Assembly (NCBI GenBank): GCA_026936325.1
Contig: JAPTHN010000115.1
Location: forward strand, 62,001 to 126,000
DNA: 64,000 nucleotides
Source of the DNA: Platynereis dumerilii
Taxonomy: Eukaryota; Annelida; Polychaeta; Phyllodocida; Nereididae
Direction: 5' to 3'
Shown: positions 35,701 to 48,561 of the stretch, in pieces
How positions within the stretch are numbered: the stretch's first letter is position 1
Layout of the letters: every line of letters starts with the position of its first letter
Notes under the pieces: generated by a model
The model's input: only the letters and a program-made list of their open reading frames with translations
What the model was told of the DNA's origin: nothing
Database searches by the model: none
Program-made: the position numbers and the translations under genes

Positions 35701-36139
35701 TTGTTTCCCTTGATTCCGTTTCTCAGCCATAGCTTTACATTATCCATTGGGCAAGACATATTTAATCAATTTTTAGCTTCTTTGGTAGACTGACGCTACA
35801 GATTTTTTGCCTTCGAAAAAAAAGAGCCCACCACAATTTTATCGATTTGACACTATGAAAAAAAAAGTTTGAATACACCTTTTTTTGTCCTACCAACTGA
35901 CCGACCCGAACGAGATACCTCAGAAAAATTGTCCAATTGTAAGTCCTTAGTCATGTGAACATCCGATGTACCAACCTTGTATAACTGAACCAATATATTA
36001 TGTTTTTAGAAGTTCAATATGACAAGATGATTATTCAAGTACTATTTAAATGGCTTAGTTCCAATTCATCACAAGATGTTTTTGTTATATTACACGAGTG
36101 AGTCAGACAAAATGTTGGAGATAATAGATTTCCTGTGTA
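32791..36139. other. Intergenic DNA without recognised gene; small hairpins and repeat scraps
   Basis: Visible structure is limited. A hairpin at 33788-33842 pairs ACTGGGAGGCCAAAT with ATTTGGTCTCCCAGT. The left end only of a CACTCTTAA-type MITE is at 34456-34491 (compare 52910-53213). A G-rich patch lies at 35355-35455. No coding segment could be supported. Confidence 0.4.
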
Positions 36140-37034
36140 GAGTAGGGTGGGGCATGCAGCCCCCCTTAACTTCGAGGTGCGATTTGACCTACTTTTTATG
36201 GTCAATTATTTGAATAATTATGCTGTCAGGAATGGATCACTTGACTTTACTTATAACTAGTGAAACAAATGTCTACCAATTTTAATGAAGGTGTTACGGC
36301 CATTTTTGAAAAAAATTTAAATGGCCTTCTTACCCCACAAATCTGGGCAAGAAGCCCCCCCTATTATAATCCTATGGAAATTTTTTTGCGAGCGTATTCA
36401 GCTTGTAAGTTATTTCTTGGGTTCTTCGATCATTTTTAAGGCATTCTATTTACTTTTTCTGAATTTCAGAATTTTTCTGTTCATACATTTATTTTTTAAT
36501 ATATTTTGCCCTGTTTCAATTTCGGCCACTTTTTTTTTCTATTTTAAGTAGCTATTCTATCAACATTAAAGGTAAAGTACACATTACTAAGTGGCTCCTG
36601 AAGCAGCTTCGAGGCCCCAGTGAAGGGGGCTATGCCCCATACCATGTTGGGCCTCTCGCCCCAAACCCACTTATTTTAATTTTACCTCTATATTTTTAAC
36701 TAAAATGCAAAAAACATGATCCAGATCATATATATGTGATGGCCATAAAGTGAAGCAATGCAGATATATCCATTATACTTTTAAAAGTTTCCGAAGTTAT
36801 TTCTGACAACACCTTTCAAAGAATTACTCAAAGTTACAAAAACCATGCACATTTTTTTTTCGTTTCTTTAATTCTACTTTGGTTTGGTGGTATTTGCCCC
36901 AAAAATGTGTGACTTCACCTATAAAGACTCTAGCTTCAATCCTATCAATAAAACACACTAAAAATGTAAGTTTTGATATAACCCTGGGGGGGGGGAGCTC
37001 TCACCTAACCCGGGCTTCTTGCCCCGCCCTACTC
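36140..37034. mobile_element. TA-flanked MITE with GAGTAGGG ends
   Basis: Starts GAGTAGGGTGGGGCATGCAG, ends CTTCTTGCCCCGCCCTACTC and is flanked by TA. The motif GGCAAGAAGCCC occurs internally as well (about 36345), as does a run of 11 G near 36987. Non-coding; the terminal repeat is about 30 bp and imperfect. Confidence 0.65.
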
Positions 37035-38339
37035 TATTGCCAACTTAAAAGACATGTGTCTGTCTCATTTTCCTTGTGAACTTTTGTCCGCCATGAACCT
37101 CTGTACTTCTTGTCCATATTCCAGGCAAATTTTTGTTCCATAATTTTTTGTCGGCGAGTTTTTATATGTGAACAGTTTGATACTTTAAGATGTAGTTATC
37201 TGTATCAGTTAAGATGTTCCTGGAGTGCAATACAGTTAAAATTTCCATTCATCAGTCACATATTCATATCTGACCCTGCCTTCCAGGTTGCTTTGACAAT
37301 CGTTCGTTTTTGTGACAGATTTTGCGATTCACAGTATTAGATTTATTAAAACAGATCATTACAGCTCTCGCAATTGCTCTGAAGAAATACATTTTTTTCA
37401 TAGTGTGGACCTATGATGTCAAAGCTGGAGACTCCATTGGAACCTATACAACTTTGATGCAAGCTATGGTGTCATAGGTCAAACTGGCCAATAGCATTTC
37501 ATGTAGACAACTTCATCATAGCCTAGCAATTATGTCATGGCCAGATGAGCCAATGATACCACTGCAAAAACTCAGGTGTAAGTGGGAGGGGGGATTGTTT
37601 GTTATTTGGTGATACCAAAAGTGCCTGAAATTCAACCAAGCATGGTTAATAGGATAACTGGAAATTAATCAGAGTTGTTCACCAACATGCTTCTGATCTA
37701 AATTGGATTTGATATCGAGCTGCCAAGTCAAGCATTGTGTTTACAGTTTGCAGTTCTGTTGGTGGCTCCTTTCAGTGAGGTTTATTCACGATTGACCAAA
37801 TGGTCAAAAGCACAGATTAACACCTTTAGGTGTTGACAACAGCCTGATCACTCCCCTACATCAATGCTTTTCTTTTGTATTTGACCACTTCTGACTCAGA
37901 CACCTCACTCACCAGCAAGTGGTCAAAGGCAATCCTACTCTGGGAGAAATAGTTCTGCATTGATACATTGACCAAAAGGAGACTAAGAGCTCAAAAAGGC
38001 ATGTAAAATTTATGTACAGTTACAACTAATTCAATGTGCATATTTATGAAATAAGAAAAAGAAAAGAGGCCAATTAAAAAGACAACTTATATGCATTTTA
38101 AAGTCTGATGACATTGTTTGGATTGGATGTGTTGGATGTGCAATGGAGCTAAACTCCAAACAATTATATTGTCCTGTACGCGTTACTTGGTGTATCACAC
38201 CGATTCTGACAGTTTTGTTAGATAATCAAAATAAGATCAACTCAGGTATACTTTATTAATTTATGTGAAAGCCAGCAAGAATATAAAGCAACATTTTAAA
38301 GAAGATGGGTGTTTAGTATTATTATAAATGAAAAAGAAA

Positions 38340-38550
38340 AGATCGACAGATACAAAGATAGATAGATAGATAGATAGATTGATAGATAGATATAATAGGC
38401 AGCTGGGTGGCTGAGTGCTAAAGGTGCTTGCCTGCTTTCTATCCGTCTATCTATCTATATATCTTAGATATGATGGATAGATATTAAAAATAGATATTAT
38501 ATATATAGATAGATATAGATAGATAGGCAGATTGATACAGACAGATAGAT
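38340..38550. repeat. GATA/TATC microsatellite with a tRNA-like SINE head
   Basis: (GATA)n from about 38360 changes to (TATC)n after 38440. Between them, at 38399-38440, is GCAGCTGGGTGGCTGAGTGC, close to the 5' head of the SINE at 41593-41918. This is best read as a deleted SINE copy whose TATC tail expanded. Confidence 0.6.
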
Positions 38551-38596
38551 GATTAAAAAAATAAAAGATTGATTAAAAATGATCGACATATGTGCT

Positions 38597-38809
38597 GCTT
38601 AGGGGGGGGGGGCCATTTAACATCCGCAGGAGGGGCTCAGAGCTTTTTTTTAAATAAAATTTTTGTTAGTAAACACTTTTTTGGCAACGTTTTGTTGATT
38701 TTGTACATGAAATTCGGGAACTTTTCATGCTTAATATAAATAATTATTGAAACCGCTAAACAAAACTCCAAATCCCCCCTGGGATATTAAATGTGTCACC
38801 CCCCTAAGC
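38597..38809. mobile_element. Small MITE with poly-G/C shoulders
   Basis: Left end GCTTAGGGGG then CATTTAACATCC; right end GGGATATTAAATG then CCCCCCTAAGC, an inverted repeat of about 25 bp. No target duplication found, so the borders are approximate. Confidence 0.5.
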
Positions 38810-39977
38810 CATAGGTTTACCTGCGAAGTGTGTTTATATAAAGTGTGTCAGCTCGATGTAGATATGTAGGAAGTTAGATTTTCAGGACATGTAAAATAGA
38901 AATAGACTTGTTAATTAGAAACATATTTCGTTAAAAACCATTGCCCCAAACTGAAAATGCATCGGATCTTTGGGCTTCACCCCCCCCCCCGACTAATTTT
39001 TTGCCCTCTCTGTGATCCCTTTGTCCAATTGCCTGTACTGGCAGATTTCAAGTCAGTGTGTTAAGTCCCCAGCAAAAAAATTAAATTCTGAAAAAAACTT
39101 TCACAGGGAGGGGATGGCTAAATACCAATGTCAGTTACACTTCAATTCTCTTCAACAGTTTACAAAAAAGACCTAATCCTTGAGTTTGCAAATCAAGTGA
39201 AAGTTCTCATGTTGCTTGCACTCTCTCCAGGTTGCAACTGTTGTACACTTCTGCCGGACTACTTGTGGTCAAAAACAAAAGAGAGTTTTGAAAGAGTTGT
39301 CAAATACAATAGAATTGCAATAACTGTGACACAACTTCTAAAGGTGTCTGGCCATATGGTCAATCGTGAATAAACCTCAGTGTAAAACTACCAACATTAC
39401 TTTAATCCTATATTGTTTATTGGTTACCACAGTTCACAAGGATCAATTGACAGCTTTGAGCAGAGTGCCCCCTCCTCAGGAGTAGTCCAACCTTGCACCT
39501 GAGTTGTTGTTGTGATATTATTGGCCGCTCCGGCAATGATGCAACTGCAAGGCTATGATGAAACTGTCCACAACAGATGCTATTGGCCAGTTTGACCTAT
39601 GGCATCATTGATAGCACCAATTTTGCATATCCTCTAGTGCTTGGCAATGGAGTATCCACCTATGACATCATAGGTCCACTCTGGCACTGAGAAAAAAAAG
39701 TGATTTCTTCAGATCAATTGCAAGAGCTGTAAATATGAACACTCTAACTACTGACGAAGAGTTGGGTAAACTATTACATCTTGTATACATAACATGCAGT
39801 TAACTAAATCTGGGTTCTTGTCTCCTCAAGGAAAATCATAGATTGAAACAATTTTCTTTGGATTCCTTCCAAAGTAGGCTTTGCTCCCATGACAACCAGC
39901 AATATGTGTGCACAATTATATGGTGGCCAAGGAGTATCATTCGTACTATCGTAGTTTCGTGGGCGAACCTATGAAAC

Positions 39978-40160
39978 ACTGCAAAATTTTAATTTTGAGT
40001 CAGCTTAGATGATTGAATGAGATGGTTGCACAATTCCTATGAGCTAAATCAGCTTGTTGTTTTAAGTTATGACAACTTTTGGACATAATATCATAACTTA
40101 AAACAACAAGCTATGTTAGCTCAAAGGAATTGTGCAACCATCGCACTCAATCATTTTTTA
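39978..40160. mobile_element. Palindromic MITE, ACTGTAAA family, copy 2
   Basis: AGATGGTTGCACAATTCC and GGAATTGTGCAACCATC face each other, as do TTGTTTTAAGTTATGA and TCATAACTTAAAACAA. The right end is less well kept than in copies 1 and 3. Confidence 0.7.
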
Positions 40161-41592
40161 AAAACATTTATGCAAACACAATATTTTGAAATTAAAACTT
40201 TAGGAAAACTGTAACTTGCTGTGTTTTTTTAAAGGTCTTCAGAGCCATCATAGTTAATGATTTTGCCTATGGAAGGGTGACGAAACCATATTTCCACCAC
40301 TGATTCAAGAATGTTGACGGTGGATAGACGTCTAAAAATTGTCCATGCAGTAGGCCTGTACCTGGTATATTTGTACCAAGTGCCCGCCGCTCTCTTCTAG
40401 TTGACGGATTACGAATTATTCAATCTGCACCTTCACCTTTATTTCAAATTGCTAAGCCTGCAGTTATTTGTCCATAAAGATTGGTGGGACTCAGGACTTG
40501 GGAATGGCAGATGCTGGATGATGTCCAGACAGTCCAGTTACAATATTTCCCAATACTTTATGACGCCACAATTTGCTCAAACAAATATATTATCTGTTAT
40601 CTTCTCTCTTTGAGACTTATCCTACAAAATCGAATTCCCATAATTCATAGTCCAGATTTCTTTGAAAGAAACCTTTGGACGTCCCTGACTCCCTGTTGTC
40701 CCATTTGTCGATAGAAAGAATTGCTTGGTCATTTGGTGACACTGTTACCGCATCAAATGTTCTATATTGATAAACACCAAAGATTCTACAGAGCATTGTT
40801 TACTTATACTTTTCTCATTGGAAAATATATTTACAATAAGTCGATAAAAAATAATAATAATCTGATATGGAATTTTATAAATCCCAGATAATCTACACGA
40901 GGAGCAAGAAACATATGGATTAAAAATGATAAGCAATAATTGAAGTCCAAAACAAACGCATTAAAAATTATAATCCTCGGCAGAAGTCCAAAACAAATTG
41001 GTTAAAAATGATAATACATAGTCACAATCTGAAACAAATGCATTAAAAAATGACAACCATAGAAGTCATCAGAATTTCAGAAACAAGTATTAAATCACGG
41101 AAATTGGCCTTGAAAGAATCCATGTTACTTAATCAATAGCAACCATCCATGCCGAAAAGAATGTCTCTGATCCGAATAATTGTCCAACATGTGCTAACTG
41201 CTGATCAGCAATTTGCTTGGTAAAACATTAAGCACAGCACAATTCATGACTGACATGACTATTTCATTTAGGAACATCTTAAATTTACATATTTACATAA
41301 AGTATTACTACAATTTGTCATGACTCCTCCTTATAATGAAATTTCTATTCAGTGATTGAAATGGAACATTTTTGTCAGAGGGAGCTCTTTCCTGATGCGG
41401 CAGTATTGCGACATTAAACTTTTTAAAAGGGAAAATATTCCTACCACCAGAGTATAATTTGCTAATGGTGTGAAGCTGGAGTCCTGGTTGACTGAAAAAG
41501 TGAAAAGGAAATTGTATGTACACCATGCACTGATCATTAGGGGAGCTGTAGCAGGGAAGAGCTCCCCCAGTTTTCTGACCAAGCTACCCCAA

Positions 41593-41918
41593 GCAGCTGG
41601 GTGGCCAAGTGGCATAGGTTCCCGCCTGCTCCGCTGAAGGTCTTTGCTGCATGGGTTAGAACCCCGGGTGGGGAACCCAACATTTTCAGTGTACCTTCAT
41701 GCGCAAAATCCCAGCTGGTTGTCGTCAAGATGATACGTTAAATTGGCGGCCCTTGTATCAGTGTCTGTGCTGGGCATGTAAAAGATCCCTCACATGAGGT
41801 AAATGTGTAACATGTCGAGGACTCTTGCTCTTTCTCACATCTTATCAATCAACCCTCGGGAGCGCTCAGAACTCGGCTTAGAGGACTGCACTTTCCATAT
41901 CTATCTATCTATCCATCT
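41593..41918 (+). mobile_element. tRNA-derived SINE
   Basis: The head GCAGCTGGGTGGCCAAGTGG contains an A-box-like TGGCCAAGTGG. A B-box-like GGGTTAGAACCCC follows about 50 bp later, the layout of an internal Pol III promoter. A body of about 240 bp unrelated to tRNA follows and ends in (TATC)n. A head-only copy is at 38399. The body family is not one I can name. Confidence 0.72.
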
Positions 41919-42579
41919 GCCCCATTTCCATTACTGATTTCTAGTCCCTTTTTAGGGATATTGATCAGTTTCTCACTTCACAATCCAATACAGTTTAAAA
42001 AACAAATTTGTTAAGAAACATGGTGCCATCGGATGCAGGTTTTCTGGCTAGCACTGTTCGAACATTAAGTGATCACATGGGATTCTCCTCTTATCAGAAA
42101 TGGACCTGCCGTCTATGATATAAGCATGAAGAGAAACCAACAGTATTACCACTGCAAATCTAAAGTTGTATTTATTGCACATATTGGCATAAATATTGCG
42201 CATTAGGCTGTTATTTTCAAGGCTAAATTACTTGACATGTTTACTGACGGATATCTTAAGTCTGTATAAATTATTGACATGACCTTGAGTCAAACAATAA
42301 CAAACAGCAAGTAAAGTAGTTAATTTTTATAAAAAAACATGTGAAAAAAAAATTATTTAAACCTTAATAAGGTATACTACCAAAAAAGTCTTAACAACAG
42401 AATTTCTCTTGGTGAATGCAGAATGCAATGATCTCTGCATCACCTAAATACATAGTGTCTGCGAACTTGTTTTTGCTTCACTGTGAATAACATGCCATTT
42501 TTACAGTGGGAATCCCCTGTATACATGTATGGTTGAGATCAGTTGGCCAAACCATAATTGACTCGTACGTTAATTGCTA

Positions 42580-43255
42580 GGGTGCTCCAGAAACACTTTC
42601 TTCTGAATTTCTCTGATCTGAATGTTGCATTCTGATCTTATATGGATAGAGAATATTGTGTAAAAATTTCAGCAAAATCAATTAATGCATGTATTTAGAG
42701 GTGGCACAAAGCTGTGAAGTTTAACATATGATTGCTCATCAGCAGACCTCATCATCATCAGTATTTGCAAATCTTTGCTGTCACAACATATTATTTTGAT
42801 CAAATAATCCTTTTTTTAGTATGTCAAGGATGCCAAATCCAGTCCTGATATTCTCTGGTACTTACAAAGTTTCGTTGGAGGTCAGTATAGATATTACAGA
42901 GGTTAATTATCAAGGCTTTTTTCATAAAAACAGGCAAATATTTCACTAACTATGAATAATAAATAAAAAGATAACACCCAGATATTACTTTGCCTTGCTA
43001 TCTTTATCATATCCTAAAAAAATCGGTGAAAAATATTCACTTCTGAGAGAGATCTTGGAAATTGACCAATTTTTCAGTTGTGCGGATGAGGAATTCCATT
43101 ATAAACTTCAAGGGCTTTGTGCCACCTCTAAATATTGACCGATTTGGCTGAAATTTTGCATGTGTTTGTTTTACATAATTATGTGGTCATCAATTTCCAC
43201 TTTCAAATTTGGGTTTTAGGAGATTTAATTTTTCCCATTGAAATGTGGACCACCC
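42580..43255. mobile_element. TA-flanked MITE with GGGTGNTCC ends
   Basis: Starts GGGTGCTCCAGAAAC, ends TGGACCACCC and is flanked by TA. The inner block TTTAGAGGTGGCACAAAGC near 42697 faces GCTTTGTGCCACCTCTAAA near 43115. The arms are about 130 bp and imperfect, so this is an old copy. Confidence 0.62.
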
Positions 43256-44685
43256 TATTAATGGCTGTTTTTATTGACTCTTTGCTCAGTGATTTAGTGA
43301 CATTTTGCAAATGACGCATGAAAAACAAAACTCTGTGTGGCATGAAAAACTCTCTGGTAACATTCAGATATATAATTACTTACATAACCGAAAAGTGTTG
43401 TTTGAAGGGGAAAGTTTGACTTGGTGTGAGATAACTTCAGCGACGGTCTTGTCACGTGGCCATATATTCATGCTGGGCTAATATTTATTGTCTTGCATTT
43501 ACTCAAACCTAAATAATCTATCACTTGTCAACAATAAGACACTATGTCAAAGACAAGTTACAAAATGACAGCCTGAGAACCTCTTGAGTTTTGACTTCCC
43601 TATTTCCAAAAATCTAGTTTCTTATCTTTGAGAGACTGGGTGCAGAAGTACTGATGAAAAGAGAAAGTGTGTCAAAAACTTTTGTTTTCAGGTATCTATT
43701 GAGTGCACTTTGTTTCGTTGGCTTACTTTGTGCTGCGACACGTTGTAACAGTTTTGGTAATTTCCTATGGATGAAATTCTTGATATTCTTAATACGATAT
43801 CATGGAGATGAGCGTATCAAGCTCAATAGCTACGAAGAAATTTTGCTATTCTCAAAACAAAAGCGTGAATTAGGTTTATTAGGTTGTAAGGCATAATTAT
43901 TTAGCACCATTGGTCACTGACATTGCATGCCAAGCAGATCAAAGTAATTTCAAATTTTTTAAATATCTAAATCGATATAACTGACTCCCGACTAAAATTA
44001 CTAAACGTGCACCACCAGACTGCGTCAGAGAGAAATTTTAACATAGGTGCGAAAGATCAAGTAATGTGTCAATATCCTTTGAAAAATCTGTACAAATCAA
44101 TCACTGATGAGATTATAATTTGAATTTCAATGATCTTGAATGAAACAGAGAAACCCTTAACATCGATTTATGTGTGAAAGCAAATAGTCATATGACAAAA
44201 ATCAATTGCTTCAAGTGTTTTTCATTGTCTTCCTCTTATCGTTCAAGGATCAATTAATCATGAAAGAAAAAAATATTGGTGACGTTGACAATGTATTTGT
44301 TTATATTCTACCGCCAATACTGTTGCGACCGAGGGCATTAGGACAATTTGCGCCAGGGGCGTATCAAGAGATCAATAATATTTTTCAAAAGCAGAATATG
44401 ATCTGTTGTGCTACATTCAATAAACCAACTATCTCAGCATATCTATCTCTTCAATTTAGAATACTCATAAAGAGTTTTCCCAAACAACTTAATAGGGTAA
44501 TTCCACGATAATTATTCGGGTCACTGATGTCACCATTATTCTTATATAATGTTTATCACAGCTTGGGCAGAAGCCCTTACTGAATAAATTATATCCTCAG
44601 AAGAAGTCTTATTTTATTCATGCTGTGGGCCTATGATGTCATAGCTGGAGACTCAGTTGGAACCTATGCAACTTTGGTACTACAT

Positions 44686-45066
44686 GGCCAATTGTGCTGC
44701 GTACGTAAAACGTACGGTGCTCTTTCTTGCGTATTTCATACGTAAATTGACTGTTTTCACACATGAAATACGTACGTAAAACATACGTAAATTTTTGTAT
44801 GGATTTCTTTCTTGTTAACTTGGTTTTTGGGCTTTTAAACTTGATTCTTGTTGTTGATCTTTTTAGATAAACAAATGCAAGGTTTCTACTGGTGATAACC
44901 ATACTGGGCCAAAATGGCCAAAGTAAATGAAAAGTCGTGTCAGAAATTTTTATAAATTCATACGAAATCTGTACGAAAATGTACGTAGGTACCATGGATC
45001 GGCTCTTTTTTGTGAGTTTCGTTCGTAGAATTTACGTATGTAATTCGTACGCTGCACAATTGCCAG
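44686..45066. mobile_element. CGTACG-rich MITE nested in copy B
   Basis: Left end CAATTGTGCTGCGTACGTAA, right end TTCGTACGCTGCACAATTG, an inverted repeat of about 20 bp followed by several TACGTA-type motifs on both sides. Copy A lacks it at the matching place, which supports insertion. Confidence 0.68.
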
Positions 45067-45428
45067 TGTATAGCTATAATGTCATAAGTGAATTTGGCCA
45101 ATAGAATTCCTTGTGGATAACTTTATCAAGGCCTTGCAATTTTGTCATGGCCAGATTAGCAAATAATTTCATGGCAAAACCTCAGGTGTTGAGTTGTGGG
45201 GGGGGGGGGATTGTTTATTTGGTGACACAGAAATTCCCTGAAATTCAACCAAACATGGTTACGAACATGGTCAAAATTGGAATTGCCATGGAGATGTCAA
45301 GATCAAGGATTTTGTCTCCTGTGTGGATTTGTTGGCTGTCCCCATCAGTGTAAAACAGCTAACAATTACTTCTATCCTGTATTGCTATGTAGGTCACCAC
45401 AGTTTCTGAGTGAATATGCAGACATTAC

Positions 45429-45633
45429 ACTGTAAATTTTGAATTTTGAGTTAGCTTAATTGATTGAGTTAGATGGTTGCACAATTCCTTTGAGCCAAGA
45501 TAGCTTGTTGTTTGCAAGTTATAACAACATAAAGATTATCATAACTCAAAACAGCAAGCCATCATGGCTCAAACAAGTTGTGCAACGTCTCACTCAATCA
45601 TTTGAGCTAACTCAGAATTTCAAAATTTACAGT
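45429..45633. mobile_element. Palindromic MITE, ACTGTAAA family, copy 3, nested in copy B
   Basis: Starts ACTGTAAATTTTGAATTTTG and ends ATTTCAAAATTTACAGT. Both ends are complete, so this copy gives the cleanest borders of the family. Inner arms with GATGGTTGCACAATTCC and its inverse. Confidence 0.75.
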
Positions 45634-45929
45634 TTAGGACAATGGACCGCTTTTGAGCGGAGTTCCCTCTCAAAAGGAGTAGTCCAATTTTGCACCTGAG
45701 TTCGTGTTGTGGTGTTATTGGCCACCCTGGCAATGATGCAACTGCAAGGTTATGATGAAACTGCCCTCAATAAAGGCTATTGGCCAGGTTGACTTATGGC
45801 ATCATTGACACCAATTTTGCATATATGCTCCATTTCTAGGCAATGTAGTATACAGCTATGACATCATAGGTCCACTCTGGCGATGAGCAAAAAATCGCTG
45901 ATTTCTTCAGATCAATTGTGAGAGCTGTA

Positions 45930-48163
45930 AAGTGTGTCAATAATATTAAAAATTCAGGTGGTTAATTTGCAAAGGAATTTGACCATATCATTTACAGAAT
46001 AAAACTATCAATTTGACTGATATTTTGGACAATGAAGACAACGAGAGTTAGAATTTAATTTTATGGTCAAATTTCTCGCAGTGTCTTACCAATCTGGTAC
46101 AAAGCCGGTAACAAAGTCATGCACACTTTCTAAAGATAACAAAACTGCTTTAAGGCAAAAAGGTCAAAATAACAGACACTCCAGGTTCCTCAAACTGTCA
46201 TCTTGAAGGTTTTATCTTTGACAAGGTGTTTTAGTAGCTAAAAATAGCTTCTCCAGGTGTGAACATTTCCTTAAATAGAACAAATAGTGAATTACTAGCC
46301 GACGATGAAATTGAGAGAAATCACATTATTTCACAAATAAATAGGTGCAGATTGACATTTTACAACAAAATATACATGTATTACTACATTATAAGATTTA
46401 CTGCACTATATGATGGACAACTTATATTGCAATCGAAATAAAATTGAAAGAAAAAACACTTTTGCATTTTATACCTCAGCATTACTTTTGTCATTATTCA
46501 ATAATAGGTGGCAAAATATACGTGGAAAAAAAGTGCATGGCTTTCAACTTGAAAAAAAAGTCCATTATTGCAAATGTGGTCTGGTTGGAATTTAGTGGTC
46601 ATTGACACTCAAATTATGCAATTCTGAAAAATTCTTTGACATAAATCAAATTGAAACAGAAGAAAATAACAAAAGTCCAATATGTTTAATCAAATAGTTA
46701 TGTTATATATTGGAATATTAACTTGATCATCTGGAATTTTTTCTCTATTCGGTGTTTAAAACTTCATTTCAAACTTTTCAAAATTGTCCTACACGTTTCG
46801 ACTGAGAAACCTGTCCAGAACCCTCCTTTTGGAAACCAACCAGAATACAAGGCAACCAAATTCTAAATGATATTTTTAAACAAATCTAGAATTATAAAAT
46901 GTAGGACTACCAAAAATAGAAATCAGCTTAAAGTGAAAGTATTCGATGAAGTGGCAATGATGTTTATGTTATCAAAATATTCAAAAAGCTTCTGATATCA
47001 ATTCAATACAATATCAAGATTAACTTTGATGGATCCAAATGAAATGGACAGCTAAATATTTATTTTAATGATGTATATGATATTTTAAAAATGCTACCAA
47101 AGTATAGCCTGTTTTGATCATCAGTAGATTCATTACTCACATGCCAGAACATGTGCCTTTCCTGCAGTAAGTTGTTGCAAAATTGATTATTTTGTTATTT
47201 CAAATATTGATTTATTGTTACATTTTTAATTGCATTACTTTTCTTTCTGATGAATATTTGTCAAAAAATTAGTCCTTGAATTAAAGCAGGCTGGTTTCAT
47301 AAAAACTTTGATTATCTATGAAGTGTTTTTTGTTTGCGGTATGTGTTTTTCACACAACTTTCAAGCATATGACTTCATTTTGAATAGTAGCAAATATTAA
47401 GTAGTCTTTTCTTGAATAGTTTTGTTTATTATTACACACGTGATGTGAACTTCCTTTTGGGGAGAATTTTTGACTGCAGAAATATGATCCAACCGTTAAC
47501 TGAGTGATTTCACATCTCAATTTAGTCGCTGATATTCTGCGCATGAATCTCATTCAGATACAAAGATTGGTAAAATTGCGGTTGTATTCTAGTCCCTTAT
47601 TATCAGTAAATATTAAAAGTTACCAAAGCAAGCTATTCGTTTAATAGAAATGTTTTTGAGAAAAATAGACATTACTGACATTGCGACTTTGCCTTTATGA
47701 ACAAGCGACATTGGTGACACATTTTGTTAGATATATTATTTATTATTTTGAAAGTGGATTTATTAGTTGAAGCATACAAGGCAATAGGTTGTTTTGAAAA
47801 TGTTAAAATTGCATTGAGGCCGGTATCAGATATAAATGTTGTTTTTGTGTCTATTGGTCTGTTTCAACAACTGATGCAATTCCATCCACATACCAGCATG
47901 TCTTCATTTACTGAACCATGAGTACTTAATTTTAACCTCAACATAGAAAACAGTTTATATAATTTTTGAGGCGATGCTTCAGCCCTTTGCTGATATATTC
48001 TTAGTGACTCTATTTGGCGCAAAGCCATCGGTGCGAAGCCATTGGCAATTTGCATGTTGGATTTTTGCACCAACTGAATTGACATTGAGGGTTTTAAAAG
48101 TTTAAATAATGGTTTTTTTAGTCTAAACTTCAAGGATAAAAATATTTGTTAGCTTCATATATA
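45930..48163. other. Intergenic DNA without recognised gene
   Basis: Strongly AT-rich. No coding segment, RNA gene or inverted-repeat element that I can support. Confidence 0.4.
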
Positions 48164-48561
48164 CTCCTGCTCATAAATATGGAATACCTTTTTGGAAAAA
48201 AGTTTCAAATAAATGTAAATATCAGAGCGTGAATGTAAGCAAGCTCCATTGTAAAGGTCAAGACATCTTCCCTAATCACTCTTTGAAAGCCTTAGCTACA
48301 TTTTTTGCAAGAATTTCAATTTTTGGTTTAATGCACCTCACCCTTAAAAAAAACCCCTGAATTTCCATATTTCGCGCCGCTGTAACTTTCCCTGGGGTTA
48401 ACGTTGCAGTATGCATTTTAAACTACTGCATGTTCTTCAATTTAGCATTCATTGGAAGTAGTTACCATTGAATCAAACCATCATATGCTGCAGCAGAAGT
48501 TGCCAAAGTTATCAATTTCAATGGAGAATGTTGAAGTATTCCATATTTGTGAGCACAGGTG
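48164..48561. mobile_element. TA-flanked Tc1-like MITE
   Basis: Starts CTCCTGCTCATAAATATGGA, ends TCCATATTTGTGAGCACAGGTG and is flanked by TA. The 398-bp interior is non-coding. Confidence 0.72.

Larger units (their letters stand above)
37360..39731. mobile_element. Large inverted-repeat element, copy A, with later insertions
   Basis: Ends TACAGCTCTCGCAATTGCTC and its inverse GCAAGAGCTGTA. Arms of about 400-500 bp pair imperfectly, with ACCTATGATGTCA at the left facing TGACATCATAGGT at the right. The interior carries a tetranucleotide repeat with a SINE head (38340-38550) and a smaller MITE (38597-38809). Copy B is at 44595-45929. No transposase frame, so non-autonomous. Confidence 0.65.
44595..45929. 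mobile_element. Large inverted-repeat element, copy B, with two insertions
   Basis: Related to copy A (37360-39731) along both arms: CCTATGATGTCATAGCTGGAG at the left, GCATCATTGACACCAATTTT and GAGAGCTGTAA at the right. The extreme left end is missing. It is interrupted by a MITE at 44686-45066 and by a palindromic MITE at 45429-45633, giving a relative age order. Confidence 0.65.

Noticed and set aside
38340-38550. CRISPR-like array
   Set aside because: Regular tetranucleotide GATA/TATC repeats without spacers, in a eukaryotic context.
41593-41665. Possible functional tRNA gene
   Set aside because: A- and B-box-like motifs are present but no cloverleaf could be drawn by eye, and it continues into a SINE body with a TATC tail.
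43654-43896. 80-codon + strand frame with a hydrophobic N-terminus
   Set aside because: Looks like a signal peptide by composition only; no supporting promoter, homologous exon or cysteine pattern downstream.
44206-44511. 101-codon + strand frame
   Set aside because: No recognisable domain; composition is that of random AT-rich DNA.
44639-44995. 118-codon - strand frame
   Set aside because: Overlaps the border of copy B and its nested MITE, so it joins two unrelated repeats.
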